Shown here piece by piece: positions 26,512-38,910 of a stretch of 64,000 bases of DNA. Source of the DNA: Lineus longissimus (lineage: Eukaryota > Nemertea > Pilidiophora > Heteronemertea > Lineidae). The DNA lies in assembly GCF_910592395.1 (NCBI RefSeq), contig NC_088321.1, positions 10,604,001 through 10,668,000 on the forward strand. The letters run 5' to 3'. The translations under genes were made by a program, and so were the position numbers. Below the pieces are notes generated by a model. It was not told the DNA's origin, did no database searches, and saw only the letters and a program-made list of their open reading frames with translations. Positions within the stretch are counted from its first letter, which is position 1. Every line of letters begins with the position of its first letter.

Positions 26512-26919
26512 ACCCCGTTTGGATAATAAAATTGATTGGTAAATTGATAAGTAAATCTGTAATCTTCTTTAATTTATTCGTTGACAACAAGACTTCTTTA
26601 TTGGGATATTCTGCAGACCCATGAAGCTGGCTTTAGCATAGACCCCATATTAGACATTTCTGGTCAACCAACACCATAGGCATAAAATGAGGACGCTAGT
26701 TGTACTGTATTCATTCATTCAGTACAGGCCTACCCCATGTCAATGTTCATGTCTTTTATCCACTTACGTGGAAGGCAACGGCATTCCCACGAAAAGGGAG
26801 TCAATTATCAGCTGTGGCTGTTCTTTCTAATGTTCGCCTGCCACCAGTCAAATCGGCCTATTCATTTGGACTTAGTCATTTTACGATTCAGCCGCGCTCG
26901 GTTAAGTGGGAGAAGACAG
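26512..26919. other. No gene recognised
   Basis: Sequence after the pogo stop contains an AATAAAA signal near 26525 that could end the pogo transcript. The rest has no convincing ORF or repeat. Confidence 0.4.
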
Positions 26920-28955
26920 TATATAGATCCCAAACTATGATATCATTAAATGTCTTGGACAATGCCAAGATGCGTAAACTTGATATCTGCGCGTGTTTGA
27001 TAAACTTCGTTGCAATCGATAAATTTTGTCCAAGTCTTTTGTCATTTCTTAATCTCGAAATAGTAATCTCGAAAAAGCTATCATGTAACTATGATTTGTA
27101 AATTGCACAAGCACGCTGCTATCAACATAATATTCTCCTGATGTTCAATTATTCTAACGAAGAATCCAATAAAATTTAACACAAATAGTCGAATCCTCCT
27201 CTATGGAACAAAGTTGTAACGTTGTATCCCTTGCTTTTCTGAAATAATTTTTTACATATCTTGTAAAATTTCACAACAGTTTGTGTTGATATTAAAGCTA
27301 AAGGCTTTACAAGTCTCATTGCGCGTGCTCTTGTCATAACAGTACAAGCTGCATTGGATCTTTGAACGGATAGGTCCTCTGTTATAAGATATTTCGTCAA
27401 TGGAGTCAGAGTCACCGTCTTCCTTTATGAACATCAGTCAGTTTTCTATACGACAAGGTTTTATAGTTACCATTTCTCACAAAACCACAGGCGGGTAGAT
27501 CGAGGTATAATGAATATCAAAATGTCAAATTCATATTCTGACCACTCCACCCGAGTGGTGTGTGAAGAGACGTCATTACCGACATACCCGACAGCAAGGA
27601 ACAACTTCTATAACTCTGAAACACCTCAAACTAAAACTGTAGGTCTCAAACTAGTCTGTTTTAAAGAGACAACATTCGCAGTCAGAATGTTTGGATAAAA
27701 TCCCTTTAAAATAGTTTTTGAGAATGCGTGCCATACTTACTCTCATATTTAACTGGAATGACAATGGGAAATGAGGATTCGGCGAGTGATATGTAAAAAT
27801 ACCCACAATCTGATTGGCTGTGACTGAATGACTGTATCACAAAGCCGTGCCACACGGAACTGAGAACGTGCTGCCATGTTCAAGGTCTTTATTGCCGCAG
27901 TTTCAGGTTGGGATCAGTTTCAACGTTCATAAGTTGTAAGCATGGTAACGAATTATATTTCGTAAGTATGCATTTGTGAAAATCTTCATTGTTGTATAAG
28001 TGTGAATTCTATATACTGGTTATTGTTGTGCGTTGTGCCAAGAATGGATTGGAAATATCCAGTAACAAAATACGGCCTGTCCAATGTATCCTATACTAGT
28101 ATTTACAATGCTGAGGACTAAATGACAAAGCTGAACACTAACATCACTGTTGGGTTTCGAAATGATCTATTAGGGCCTGGCATGCCTGTGGTTTTCCAAC
28201 AGAAGTCACCAACACGTTCACTTTACGTTTGCATTAAACGTGTTGGAGGAGTTGACGCCACGTTATAGTTGGTTAAACATGTCTTAGACAACTGATCAAT
28301 GAAAACAGAATCCGGGTGTGATAGTTCAAATAGGTGAAAACGAAGGCACTCACTCTTAATCTGCTTCAGTTAAGCTTAGCGATCTTAACCATATTTACGC
28401 AGAGCTAAAGTTAATACCACGGACTGTAACTGACTTAATTTGTTTTGTACAAACGTGTTTGCGCTCCAGCGCCGAAGACGTTGACGACTCTTTGGACTTA
28501 AGCCTTTTCCATAGATTATTCATGGTTGGAAAAGCTTCTAACTTACCGCTCTCATAAATACTTAGAACCTCCCGTTGATTCAACAGACATGGAAAAATCC
28601 TAAGGTTGGACATAGCACCGATAAAATAATGTGAAGTGCAGCGTCCTCCTCGGATGGGTAAACGACGACCAAGAAAATGAAAGCGACCTGAACTGAATTC
28701 GACAGATTTTAGTTGCGTCCCAGCATTCAGTTTTACTCCGTCGAGGTAAATCTTATGGATATTTCTTACTATGTCCACCGTTACAACAAGAAAATACCAA
28801 ACACGCGCCTTGAGTGCCTTTCCAGTTTTAGTTCCTCGCGCCCAATTCTTATGAGGTCGGTTATTACACATTACTTGTATACCATGACAGCTACTGACGT
28901 AAACGTCAAAGTGTCTTCCAGAAATACAAATTATAAATACCCATCGTCTGGTATG
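26920..28955. repeat. Segmental duplication, copy 1 (PAN/LamG region)
   Basis: About 2.0 kb matches 36218-38252 in the same orientation with only scattered substitutions and small indels. Copy 1 continues into the rest of a laminin-G-like exon, while copy 2 is cut by Polinton-derived sequence. The start of the match grades into diverged sequence around 26900-26940. Confidence 0.88.
27176..27434 (-). CDS. PAN/Apple-like domain exon, copy 1
   Basis: On the minus strand the frame contains a cysteine pattern typical of PAN/Apple domains: IQCSLYCYDKSTRNETCKAF then NINTNCCEIL, ending at a stop soon after. PAN domains are extracellular binding modules found in many secreted or membrane proteins of invertebrates. 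A nearly identical copy is at 36549-36782 and ends at the same place, which supports a real terminal exon. The exon start is unknown; upstream splice sites were not resolved. It lies about 1 kb downstream of the laminin-G-like exon on the same strand and may belong to the same gene. Confidence 0.5.
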
Positions 28956-29132
28956 GTGACGCTGCCGAAAGTAGAAAGCAAACGAAACGACATCGTTTTT
29001 CTGAAGATCAATGTTCAGCTTAACCTCATGATCACATTCATTAAATGAGAGAACCTCACCAAAGAAAGTTGACTTGGCGTAATTTGCACCGTATTTCACA
29101 CTGGAGGAGTTTGAAATCGATACAATGTCATG
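28395..29132 (-). CDS. Laminin-G-like (LamG_3) domain exon, copy 1
   Basis: A ~240-codon frame without a clear ATG. The central part has the concanavalin/laminin-G signature: VWYFLVVTVDIVRNIHKIYL, DGVKLNAG, FHFLGRRLP, then FIGAMSNLRIFPCLLNQREV. This is the common LamG_3 pattern (a 'W...V...DG...Y.DG' strand order ending in G.h.dlRi). The frame ends at 28395. It is probably an exon of a secreted or adhesion protein of the host. The duplicate at 37655-38235 lacks the N-terminal part and its stop is displaced by small changes. Expression cannot be judged from sequence. Confidence 0.55.
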   Translation of the reverse strand, partial: HDIVSISNSSSVKYGANYAKSTFFGEVLSFNECDHEVKLNIDLQKNDVVSFAFYFRQRHHTRRWVFIICISGRHFDVYVSSCHGIQVMCNNRPHKNWARGTKTGKALKARVWYFLVVTVDIVRNIHKIYLDGVKLNAGTQLKSVEFSSGRFHFLGRRLPIRGGRCTSHYFIGAMSNLRIFPCLLNQREVLSIYESGKLEAFPTMNNLWKRLKSKESSTSSALERKHVCTKQIKSVTVRGINFSSA

Positions 29133-30335
29133 AAAACTTCAGCATTTAAAGACACATTTGCTAACTGCTGTAGAGAAATTCCGATGCCATAGATGACAAA
29201 GTCTTGACACGGAGCCAGAGCCAAAGGTTTAAACATAAAGAGCCTCAAGTAGAGTGACGCAACCGATTAATACCCGATTTATTCTGATGGCTTGGAACTA
29301 TAGATGGAAATGGCGATGAAAAGAAGCAAAGTGCAGGTCTTCTATGGCTGTGTAGCTTCGTATTGCGGAAGACAGGAAGCTACCTTCCCTGTTGAGCAGT
29401 GTTTCAATATTGGATGCGGGACCAAAAGGAAACAAAGATGCAGTTGTTTTGCTTCATAAGTTTATGAATGAAATGGCCAGGGCCATTGTGCTCACCTCAT
29501 GTGGAGGAAAGATGGATAAAGAGCTTGGTATTGTGTCATGTAGTGTTAGGTTTGATGTAAGTCCAAGCAATTACAATTTCCCCAAAATGGCCAATTTACA
29601 GTACATTCGACCTCTGTGACCTTGAAAAGTAGGTCAAATCAAAGAAGACCCGGGTGACACATTGAATGGTTGTTAGAATTAGATGTACCTATGATATATA
29701 ATTGGTGCCAATCGGGCAAGTCATTACTAGGAATAATGGCATTTTGAAGAATTTAGGATTTGGCCAGCTCCCTGGAGGCCAAACGGCAAATCAGATCGCA
29801 CCAAACTTCGGTACCTGAGATCACCTGACCAAGGGGTACATGTGTACTTAATTTGTGATCAATAGTCATTGCAGTTAAGAAACGTGCCATAGTTACGGCC
29901 TGACGGCGAATTTACGCCATTTGACCTCTGTGACCTTGACAAGAAGGTCAAATTAAAAACCTGTGTGACATATACTGTATGGTGGTTAGATGTACCCATG
30001 ATATCAAATTGGTGGCAATCGAGCAAGAAGTTAAGGAATAATCACACTTTTAAGGTTTTTGGATTTTGCCCCCTGGTGGTCAAGTGGTGAATCATATTGG
30101 ACCAAACTTCGGTCCCTGAGATCACCTGACTTAAGGGGTAAATGTGTACCAAATTTGGTATCAATAGTCATTGCAGTTTAGAAACGTGCCATCGTTACAT
30201 CCTAACGGCCAATTTACACCATTTGACCTCTGTGACCTTGAAAAGGAGATCGAATCAAAAACCCGGAGGATATATGATGAACCTTTGCTAGAAGTACCTA
30301 CCATATTTTTTTCAAAATTTCCCGACTACTATTAA

Positions 30336-30867
<532 letters not shown>

Positions 30868-31034
30868 TTAAGGGAGATATTGCATATTTTCACTTTTAAC
30901 GTTTGGCCCCCTGGTGGCCAAACCATGAAACGAATCGGACCGAAACTTGGTCTCCAAGGTGTCATTACATAAGGGTACATGTGTACCAAGTTTCAACTCA
31001 ATAGCTCTAACAGTTACGAAACGTGCCCTGCTAA

Positions 31035-31043
31035 CGGACGACG

Positions 31044-31084
<41 letters not shown>

Positions 31085-31092
31085 ACGACGGA
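31035..31092 (+). repeat. (GAC)n microsatellite
   Basis: A run of GAC/GACG triplets near the 3' end of the dispersed repeat. Arginine-rich frames on both strands across it are artefacts. The second repeat copy has the same tract near 51385-51450. Confidence 0.9.
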
Positions 31093-31290
31093 CGCCACGG
31101 TATGGGATAAGCTCACCTCTGCTAAGAGGTGAGCTAAAAATGGAGAATCCACAGACACAGTTACCTTATATTCCTGTCAGTTCCATTAAGAAAGAATACA
31201 CTGGTGTCTGAAATGCAAAGGAACACAACATTGTTCCATTATAAATCGCCTTAGTCAATTTTAAATTACAACTTGATTTACTAAAATTTA

Positions 31291-31833
31291 CGAAAGCCCA
31301 GATGGTCCATCTGAAATTAGAAATCCGGAGTCCGAAATTCTCGAATCCGAAATCGGAAATGCAAACTCACTAGTCGCTGGGAAACTTTTAGTCAATCAGA
31401 TCAAGTGTAACAATCAGTACTTTGCTCTAATGACAAAAGAGACCAATGGTTCTTCAATTAAGTCAAGATTTTTTTTATTAAATTGCAGCTATAACCCGAC
31501 ATGGGCAGGATTCTTTGAGCTAGTTAGACTAGCAAGAATATCATTTTGAAAGAATGCAATATATTTGACCTATTTCCTACTAATCATTGCGTCAAGAATG
31601 CATCACGGTATATGTAAAATAATCACCTGACATCAGCAAGTCGAGCTGATCTAGCTTCTTACAATGATTTGATGCATATAAACGCAGTGCCGATTGCGGC
31701 CATTTTGCATTCACCGAATAAAATGTTTCACGACATCTAATTGGTTTTGAAATGTTGAAAGTTTCCCTCTGATTGGTTAATATTGGATCTCAAATTTCGG
31801 ATTTCGAATTTCAGATGAGTCTGCTGGGCTTCA
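31291..31833. mobile_element. Possible MITE with long imperfect inverted ends
   Basis: The left end around 31295-31360 (AGCCCAGATGGTCCATCTG, AAATTAGAAATCCGG) pairs with the right end around 31780-31833 (CAGATGAGTCTGCTGGGCTT, CAAATTTCGGATTTCG). Both ends are rich in degenerate GAAATCCGAAATT. There is no coding sequence and the exact boundaries and target duplication are unclear. Confidence 0.5.
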
Positions 31834-34247
31834 GTAGAAATAAGCACCAATATCTTTAAATTGCGATCTCTGCTGATGTCATTGGTATTATTAGAATATA
31901 TAGTGTGTATTGGATCCACTCACCAATAAGATCCCAAGCCAGACAAAACCCGAGTTCTACTACCGCCTCGATGGGTAGAGCCTAAACAAGTATGCCTTTC
32001 GCAGCCATAAAAGGGGTGGGATATGAATGCTTATGTTGAAATTTTTAATAGACTGGAAGCCCTTTTGGGCGCTAAAGACTGTCGTGGCTCGTGAACGAGT
32101 GCATACCCAGCATGTGAGTGTTTCACCCATAGGCCGGTCCTTCCTGAGGCGCTCAGTAACTCTACTCAAGCAATATGATATATTGCATGTGAAAAGTTGA
32201 TTGTTGTGCTTTCTAATGAATTATAACTACAACTGTACCATCAGTTTTCTTGAAAGGGGTGATGTGTCCAATGCGAATCTTAGAACGTCAACCACCGGCC
32301 AATGACGCAATCATTTGGCGGTGGGCACCTTCTGGCCAAACGCTTTGCTCCAACCTCTGAGATGATTTGAGGCAGGCAAGCAACCCTAACGCACTTTGTT
32401 AATACTGCAAACGTATAATTGTTTTAAGCATTTGCATTCATCGTACTATCCGATACAGGATTTAGAATGATGTCATCACCTAATTTGTGCGGCCTGGGAT
32501 GACTGAGCCGAATTGATTTCATTGACGGGGACCTGAATAATTCCAAACAACTCACCTCTGTGGTTGATACAGTTGTCTCCAGTACTTCTACAGGCGATGG
32601 ATTGAAGGAGTAATATACCGGTAAGTAGGTGGCGCATCGTCGAACTGAAAGCCTAACTCACACTGGATCGGAGTGGGTTAACAATACAATACCAATCCCA
32701 ATACAATGGGTTTTTTCCACCTCGTTCAGAAGTTCGAATGAATGTTACAGAGTTATCAAGTATAGCTGTATCTGTGCTGTATTCTTCGAATTTTCAATGT
32801 ACATTCGTTACTCGATTCTTGAAAGATTATATTTCAATCTTGACTAAGAGATAATCATACGAATTTGATCAGAGCTTCGAGGACCGTCTGCCTAGCATGC
32901 ACGCGCATGTCGCAACTGTGTTGCAATGGCGTCTGAATGCTCTTTGTAAGGCGCATTTACAATTTTCTTAAAGAAAAGCTACCACGAAACGCTTATAAAA
33001 ATAGGTAGTTCTGAACGGCCCTGTTAAAACCTAAGGCGGGCGAATAACCTTCCATTGATAAATCTTGGCAGTTTCGAGTTCCCCTCAGGCAGGTGATTAT
33101 GAGAGCTTGCCATCTGGGTAACATAGCATGCATAACTGACTCCAGTCCGTGAACTGCATAAGAGGTAATCACCAATTTAGTTATTTTTACGACGTTCAGG
33201 TGGTCTAAATAACAATTTTGTGCCTCGACAGGATCTCTTTAAAGCTTGATGTAGCTACAGACACTAATAATTCATGGCGTGTAAAAAAAATCGAATGATG
33301 TTTTCGTGGAAGGCGTGAAAGGGCGTTGCTCATCAACACACCAACAATTAGTCCAGAACTCGCTATTGCGTTTTCTAAGCATGACCTTTAGTCAATAATA
33401 TCTGTTTCAACTATCTTGCTTGGGGTAAAATAGGCAACGTTTCTGGTGGTCCGGTAGTGATTGCAGCTGAAAAGGCATGCATACACTTGCCGTAAGAGGA
33501 CAGCTGTTAGTCGTAAAGAAAAACACTTCATTCTTCAAAACAAAACGATAGCAAATATTTAGTGCTGTAATGTTTATCGTTAAAATAGCCTGAGAATGAA
33601 AAACGTCCATAAACGACCTCACAGACAACTACTGCCAGACTAACAAGGCTGACACTCCACTTGTACACACTACACAAAGGGTTTAACGGATACATTGTGT
33701 AGTTATATTATTGCATTGTGTCGAAGTTATATATTAGCTTTAATCCCGACATACACTTTAAATGTGTTTACATCATTGTACATAATATACCGTGTTGACT
33801 AATTCCGTGCAGCAAAAGTAAATTCTCGCCACAGGTGGCAATTTCATTACCCCTTTGATTTAGGCATGTATGTGAGCATTGTACACTGCTGCAACGCTAA
33901 TGTTCACTTATCATTTTGATAGACACAACTGGACATCGCTAGCAACACATTGATACCTCTTGCACGAACATTCGTCAAACAAAACGTTTGACGAATATAA
34001 TGGTCATTTATTATCGAGTCAATGGTATAAATCAAGTCGTGATCAAAGTAGGTAGTTCCAATCTTTTTCCCGCAGGCCAATATGCTACCACTTTCCGGTA
34101 TTTCGCCTAAGGCTGGTAACCCATTATTTTGGAGCAGCGCAGAAGAAGATGCCTCCATAATTAAAGATCTACTCCCCTGTTACAACAGTAAGAGGGCCGC
34201 CGGTCGAATTTGCGCCCTCGGTTAATCGGTATCGACGAAAGAGCTAA
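31834..34247. other. No gene recognised
   Basis: About 2.4 kb of ordinary AT-rich sequence. The longest frames are under 90 codons, lack domains and have no repeat partner in the window. It is likely intergenic or intronic host DNA. Confidence 0.5.
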
Positions 34248-35125
34248 AGCCCGCACCACACGGTGAAATTTGCGTGATGCAAGTGACACGCGTGCACGTT
34301 GCGACAGGCAAATTCTCACTGTGTGGGGTCGTTTTTTGCTGCGTATCTTCCTCGCGTGTCGAGACGCAGCCGATCTAGCATGTTTGATATTTTCTCGACA
34401 CGCGAGGAAGTTAATCACCGTGTGGGGGCTACCTGCAGCAATGTTGCGCGAGTTCGACGAATCACAACAAGCAGATCGGTCACATGATTTATAGGTCAGT
34501 CACATGATACCAAAATGGCAGCGCCCGGGAACTGTCAAATCCTATGAGAAGTATTATGGACCAAGAAGACCAAATTGCCCTTATTCTCCTGCTGTTACTC
34601 CGTCGGAGGCGGCGGCGGAGGCGGCGCCGCGTGGACCGTAGTCTTTGGACAAGGCCATGGATTCAGAGAAGAGAGGATAAGGGGGCCTATGCAAATCTAA
34701 TTGCTGAATTGCGGGAGGAGGACCCCATGAAGTATCGCCAGTTCCACAGAGTGCGGGTCGAGGAACAGATGGAGTAACAGCAGGAGAATAAGGGCAATTT
34801 GGTCTTCTTGGTCCATAATACTTCTCATGGATTTGACAGTTCCCGGGCGCTGCCATTTTGGTATCATGTGACTGACCTATAAATCATGTGACCGATCTGC
34901 TTGTTGTGATTCGTCGAACTCGCGCAACATTGCTGCAGGTAGCCCCCACACGGTGATTAACTTCCTCGCGTGTCGAGAAAATATCAAACATGCTAGATCG
35001 GCTGCGTCTCGACTCGCGAGGGAAGATATGCAGCAAAAAACGACCCCACACAGTGAGAATTTGCCTGTCGCAACATGCATGCGTGTCACTTGCATCACGC
35101 AAATTTTCACCGTGTGGTGCAGGCT
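34248..35125. mobile_element. Palindromic Harbinger-derived element
   Basis: Near-perfect inverted arms of ~354 bp (34248-34601 and 34771-35125) with ends AGCCYGCACCACACGG, flanked by TAA (34245-34247 and 35126-35128), matching the 3-bp target duplication of PIF/Harbinger. The 170-bp loop continues a frame that begins in the left arm (ATG ~34544) and resembles the N-terminus of Harbinger transposases: DRSLWTRPWIQRREDKGAYA then MKYRQFHRV. It is a foldback derivative of an autonomous element, retaining a 5' coding exon. Confidence 0.85.
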
Positions 35126-36217
35126 TAAGGTGGCCATGACCAGTAGTACCAGAGTTGATGTGACACTTGCAAACGAGGATGGAGCACGAGCGAAAGAGCA
35201 TTCTTGAACACGGATAAAACACGCAGTGAAATAGTTCAAAACTCATTAACTGCATTCACGCATGGTCGTATCAATGAAACCATTGTTCGTATTGATTGAG
35301 TTGGAAGCAAAAAGATAAAGAGTTTCGCAATCTATCAATTTCCAATATGTACACTATTTTGAATGTCTTATGTTCTGCCTTAAATCCTTGCTTCTCACAC
35401 TCTCCTGCAGTCCAAGTTTGGTTAAGACAAAATTACTAATAAATTTGAGCTAAGCTTTGCTTGCAGTCAGTGTATGTCAATGCCAATCTCTCTTTGAAAA
35501 GCTTGAATATTACAGTATCCAGAGTACATTAAGGCCCTCTTTGATAATCGGAGGAATCGTCAGGCCCTCGGCTTCTATTACTTTAGCAGTACAAATGTAG
35601 TTATCAAACATGTCCACGATTCATGAGATAATTGCACTCTGAAAACTGAGAACTGAAAACCAATCTGTGATTTGAATGGTGGTTATGGTTCAATGTATGT
35701 CGATTTCCGTTCTAGTCGCCTATTAATTTTCGTGAATATACTGTATTGTCTCATCTAAGCCATGTGATCCCAGTAATGCAGTTCTAACTGTTTGGCCATG
35801 CACTACTAAGCATGGGTTCCGCCCCATAATCAATCTAACAGGCCTCAACATAACATAAACCACAGGAAATGTTGTTGATGGTAATTATGTTAATGGTGTA
35901 CCGCTGTCCACTGTGGTTGTGGGGGATTTGGAATTACAACCGAACTGGAGATCAGATTTTGCAAAGACATATTTATATTTACACAGAAATCTGGTCATCC
36001 TTCCGAATAAACTCGGGTGTTGCTTCATCCAAATGATTTTGCGAAGTTCTTTTTGTATATGTTAGGGTTCGCCATTTTGTTCCCTCGCAAGTCAGCAATA
36101 CACTAATTGGTTTATAGAACATCTCGTACAACATTTTGCACTGTGCACGAGTGTGTGTATTTGAGGTCCCACTGGACATACCCATGTTCATATGTCAATA
36201 CGGAAATACACACAGGT
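35126..36217. other. No gene recognised
   Basis: About 1.1 kb without convincing ORFs, repeats or RNA genes, between the palindromic element and the second duplication copy. Confidence 0.5.
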
Positions 36218-36548
36218 TAATAGATACAAACCTATAAAATCAATAAATGACTTGGACAACGCCAAAATGCGTAAACTTGATATCTGCACGTGTTTGTTAA
36301 ACTTCGTTGCAATCGATAAATTTTGTCCAAGTCTTTTGTCATTTCTTAATCTCGAAATAGAAATCTCGAAATAGCTATCATGGAACTATGATCTGTAAAT
36401 TGCACAAGCATGCTGCTATCAACATAATATTCTCCTGATGTTCAATTATTCTCACGAAGAATCCAATGAAATTGAACACAATAGGTCGAATCCTCCTCTA
36501 TGGAACAAAGTTGTAACGTTGTATCCCTTGCTTTTCTGAAATTATTTT

Positions 36549-36782
36549 TTACATATTATGTAAAATTTCACAACAGTTTCTGTTGATATTAAAGCTAAAG
36601 GCTTTACAGGTCTCATTGCATGTGTTCTTGTCATAACAGTACAAGCTGCATTGTATCTTTGAACGGACAGGTCCTCTGTTATAAGATATTTCGTCAATGG
36701 AGTCAGAGTCGCTGTCTTCCTTTATGAACATCAGTCGGTTTTCTATATAACAAGAGTTTAAAGTTAAATTTTTGTATTCCAA
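36549..36782 (-). CDS. PAN/Apple-like domain exon, copy 2
   Basis: This frame encodes NSCYIENRLMFIKEDSDSDS, then VRSKIQCSLYCYDKNTCNET and CKAFSFNINRNCCEIL before a stop, closely matching the copy at 27176. Most differences are conservative. An additional cysteine (KNTCNETC) is present here. The frame is open further upstream than in copy 1, where a stop interrupts it. Confidence 0.5.
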   Translation of the reverse strand: MEYKNLTLNSCYIENRLMFIKEDSDSDSIDEISYNRGPVRSKIQCSLYCYDKNTCNETCKAFSFNINRNCCEILHNM

Positions 36783-37654
36783 ACAACGGGAGGGTAGATC
36801 GACGTAAAATGAATGTCAAAATGTCAAACTGACATACTGACCACTCCACCCGAGTGGTGTGAGAGGAGACGTCAATACCGACATACTCGACAGCAAGGAA
36901 CAACTTCTATAACTCTGAAGTACCTCAAACTAAAATTGTAGGTCTGAAACCAGTCCGTTTTAAAGAGACAACATTCGCAGTCAGAATGTTTGGATAAAAT
37001 CCCTTTAAAATAGTTTTTGAGAATGCGTGCCATACTTACTCTCATATTTAACTGGAATGACAATGGGAAATGAGGATTCGGCGAGTGATGTGTAAAAATA
37101 CCCACAATCTGATTGGCTGTGACTGAATGACTGTATCACAAAGCCGTGCCACACGGAACTGAGAACGTGCTGCCATGTTCAAGGTCTTTATTGCCGCAGT
37201 TTCAGGTTGGGATCAGTTTCAACGTTCATAAGTTGTTAGCATGGTAACGAATTATATTTCGTAAGTATGCATTTGTGAAAATCTTCATTGTTGTATAAGT
37301 GTGAATTCTATATACTGGTTATTGTTGTGCGTTGTGCCAAGAATGGATTGGAAATATCCAGTAACAAAATACGGCCTGTCCAATGTATCCTATACTGGTA
37401 TTTGCAATGCTGAGGACTAAATGACAAAGCTGAACACTAACATTACTGTTGGGTTTCGAAATGATCTATTAGGGCCTCGCATGCCTGTGGTTTTCCAACA
37501 GAAGTCACCAACACGTTCACTTTACGTTTGCATTAAACGTGTTGGAGGAGTTGACGCCACGTTATAGTTGGTTAAACATGTCTTAGACAACTGATCAATG
37601 AAAACAGAATCCGGGTGTGATAGTTCAAATAGGTGAAAACGAAGGCACTCACTC

Positions 37655-38235
37655 TTAATCTGCTTCAGTTAAGCTTAGCGATCTTAACCATATTAGCGCC
37701 GAGCTAAAGTTAATACCACGGACTTTAACTGACTTAATTTGTTTTGTACAAATGTTTTTGAGCTCCAGCGCCGAAGACGTTGACGACTCTTTGGACTTAA
37801 GCCTTTTCCATGGATTATTCATGGTTGGAAAAGCTTCTAACTTACCGCTCTCATAAATACTTAGAACCTCCCATTGATTCAACAGACATGGAAAAATCCT
37901 CAGGTTGGACATAGCACCGATAAAATAATGTGAAGTGCAGCGTCCTCCTCGGATGGGTAAACGACGACCAAGAAAATGAAAGCGACCTGAACTGAATTCG
38001 ACAGATTTTAGTTGCGTCCTAGCATTCAGTTTTACTCCGTCGAGGTAAATCGTATGGACATTTCTTACTATGTCTACCGTAACAACAAGAAAATACCAAA
38101 CACGCGCCTTGATTGCCTTTCCAGTTTTAGTTCTTCGCGCCCAATTCTTATGTCGGTTATTACACATTACATGTATACCATGATAGCTATTGACGTAAAC
38201 GTCAAAGCGACTTCCAGAAATCCAAATTATTGATT
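37655..38235 (-). pseudogene. Laminin-G-like exon, copy 2, truncated
   Basis: It matches the central and C-terminal part of the exon at 28395-29132 (WYFLVVTVDIVRNVHTIYLD; FIGAMSNLRIFPCLLNQWEV). A 3-bp-scale deletion near 38150 and small changes alter the N-terminal side, and the stop used in copy 1 is lost so that the frame runs about a dozen codons further. The 5' side is cut off by Polinton-derived sequence at ~38252, so the copy is very likely non-functional. Confidence 0.6.
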
Positions 38236-38252
38236 CACATCGTCTGTTATGG

Positions 38253-38750
38253 TTGGAGATTCTTGAAAACCTAGTGAATGGTTACAACAACACATTTCAC
38301 TCATCTATTGGAATGAAACCAATCGAAGCTGGAGAGGAGATAGCGCCGGAACAGTCTGGTACAATCTCTATGGAGCACTTCTACTTAAAGATTATGGTCA
38401 ACAGAAAATACAAGATTGATGACAGCGCGAGAATAACCAAATACAAAACCATATTTTCTAAAGGTTACCTTCCTAATTTCACCGAAGAAATTTTTAAGAT
38501 AAAACAAATAATTTTCCCAGAATCTATCGTCTACCAACTTGAGGATTATCAATCAGAAATTATAGACGGTTATTTTTAGACAGAGAAATTAAGTTACGTT
38601 CCAAACCCAGATCAGATCGAATACAAGATCGAAAAGTTTTACGCCACAAAACCGTTAAGGGAGAAAATATGGTTTAGTTAAATGGAAAGGTTAATAGGGA
38701 AAATTCAATGAGTGGCTTCAGGCACCGAACATAAAATCACTTTCAGGTTG
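38253..38750 (+). pseudogene. Polinton integrase C-terminus, relic
   Basis: Closely similar to the integrase at 603: LVNGYNNTFHSSIGMKP, ARITKYKTIFSKGYLPNFTE and IVYQLEDY are shared patterns. A stop at ~38577 (in place of a codon after DGYF) and two later frame changes break the chromodomain (YGLVKWKG is still readable near 38670). The catalytic core is absent. It begins abruptly at the edge of the truncated host duplication. Confidence 0.85.
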
Positions 38751-38910
38751 AATTTTTATGGTTGAAATTTTAAATGCTTTTTTAGTGGGTTTTAGAGCGT
38801 TTTTCGGTGATTTCTTCAAGAGTATATATCACACAGTTGAAACCCCCCACGGTTCTTTTACTTTCTACTATATTTGAAAACTTATAATGTTCTAGAAAAT
38901 CTTCAGCATT

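Larger units (their letters stand above)
36218..38252. repeat. Segmental duplication, copy 2 (truncated by Polinton relic)
   Basis: Direct repeat of 26920-28955. Similarity stops abruptly at about 38252, where integrase-like sequence begins. It contains the second PAN exon and a 5'-truncated laminin-G exon. Confidence 0.88.

Noticed and set aside
30947-31158. Arginine-rich ORFs on both strands
   Set aside because: They arise from the (GAC)n tract of the dispersed repeat; the same occurs at 51385-51678.
31940-32170. Possible tRNA or SINE head
   Set aside because: GC content and phrases such as GGCTCGTGAACG suggested a tRNA-derived SINE, but no cloverleaf or A/B boxes with correct spacing could be built.
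34299-35255. Several ORFs of 60-120 codons
   Set aside because: They are readings of the two inverted arms of the palindromic Harbinger derivative, duplicated in mirror order.
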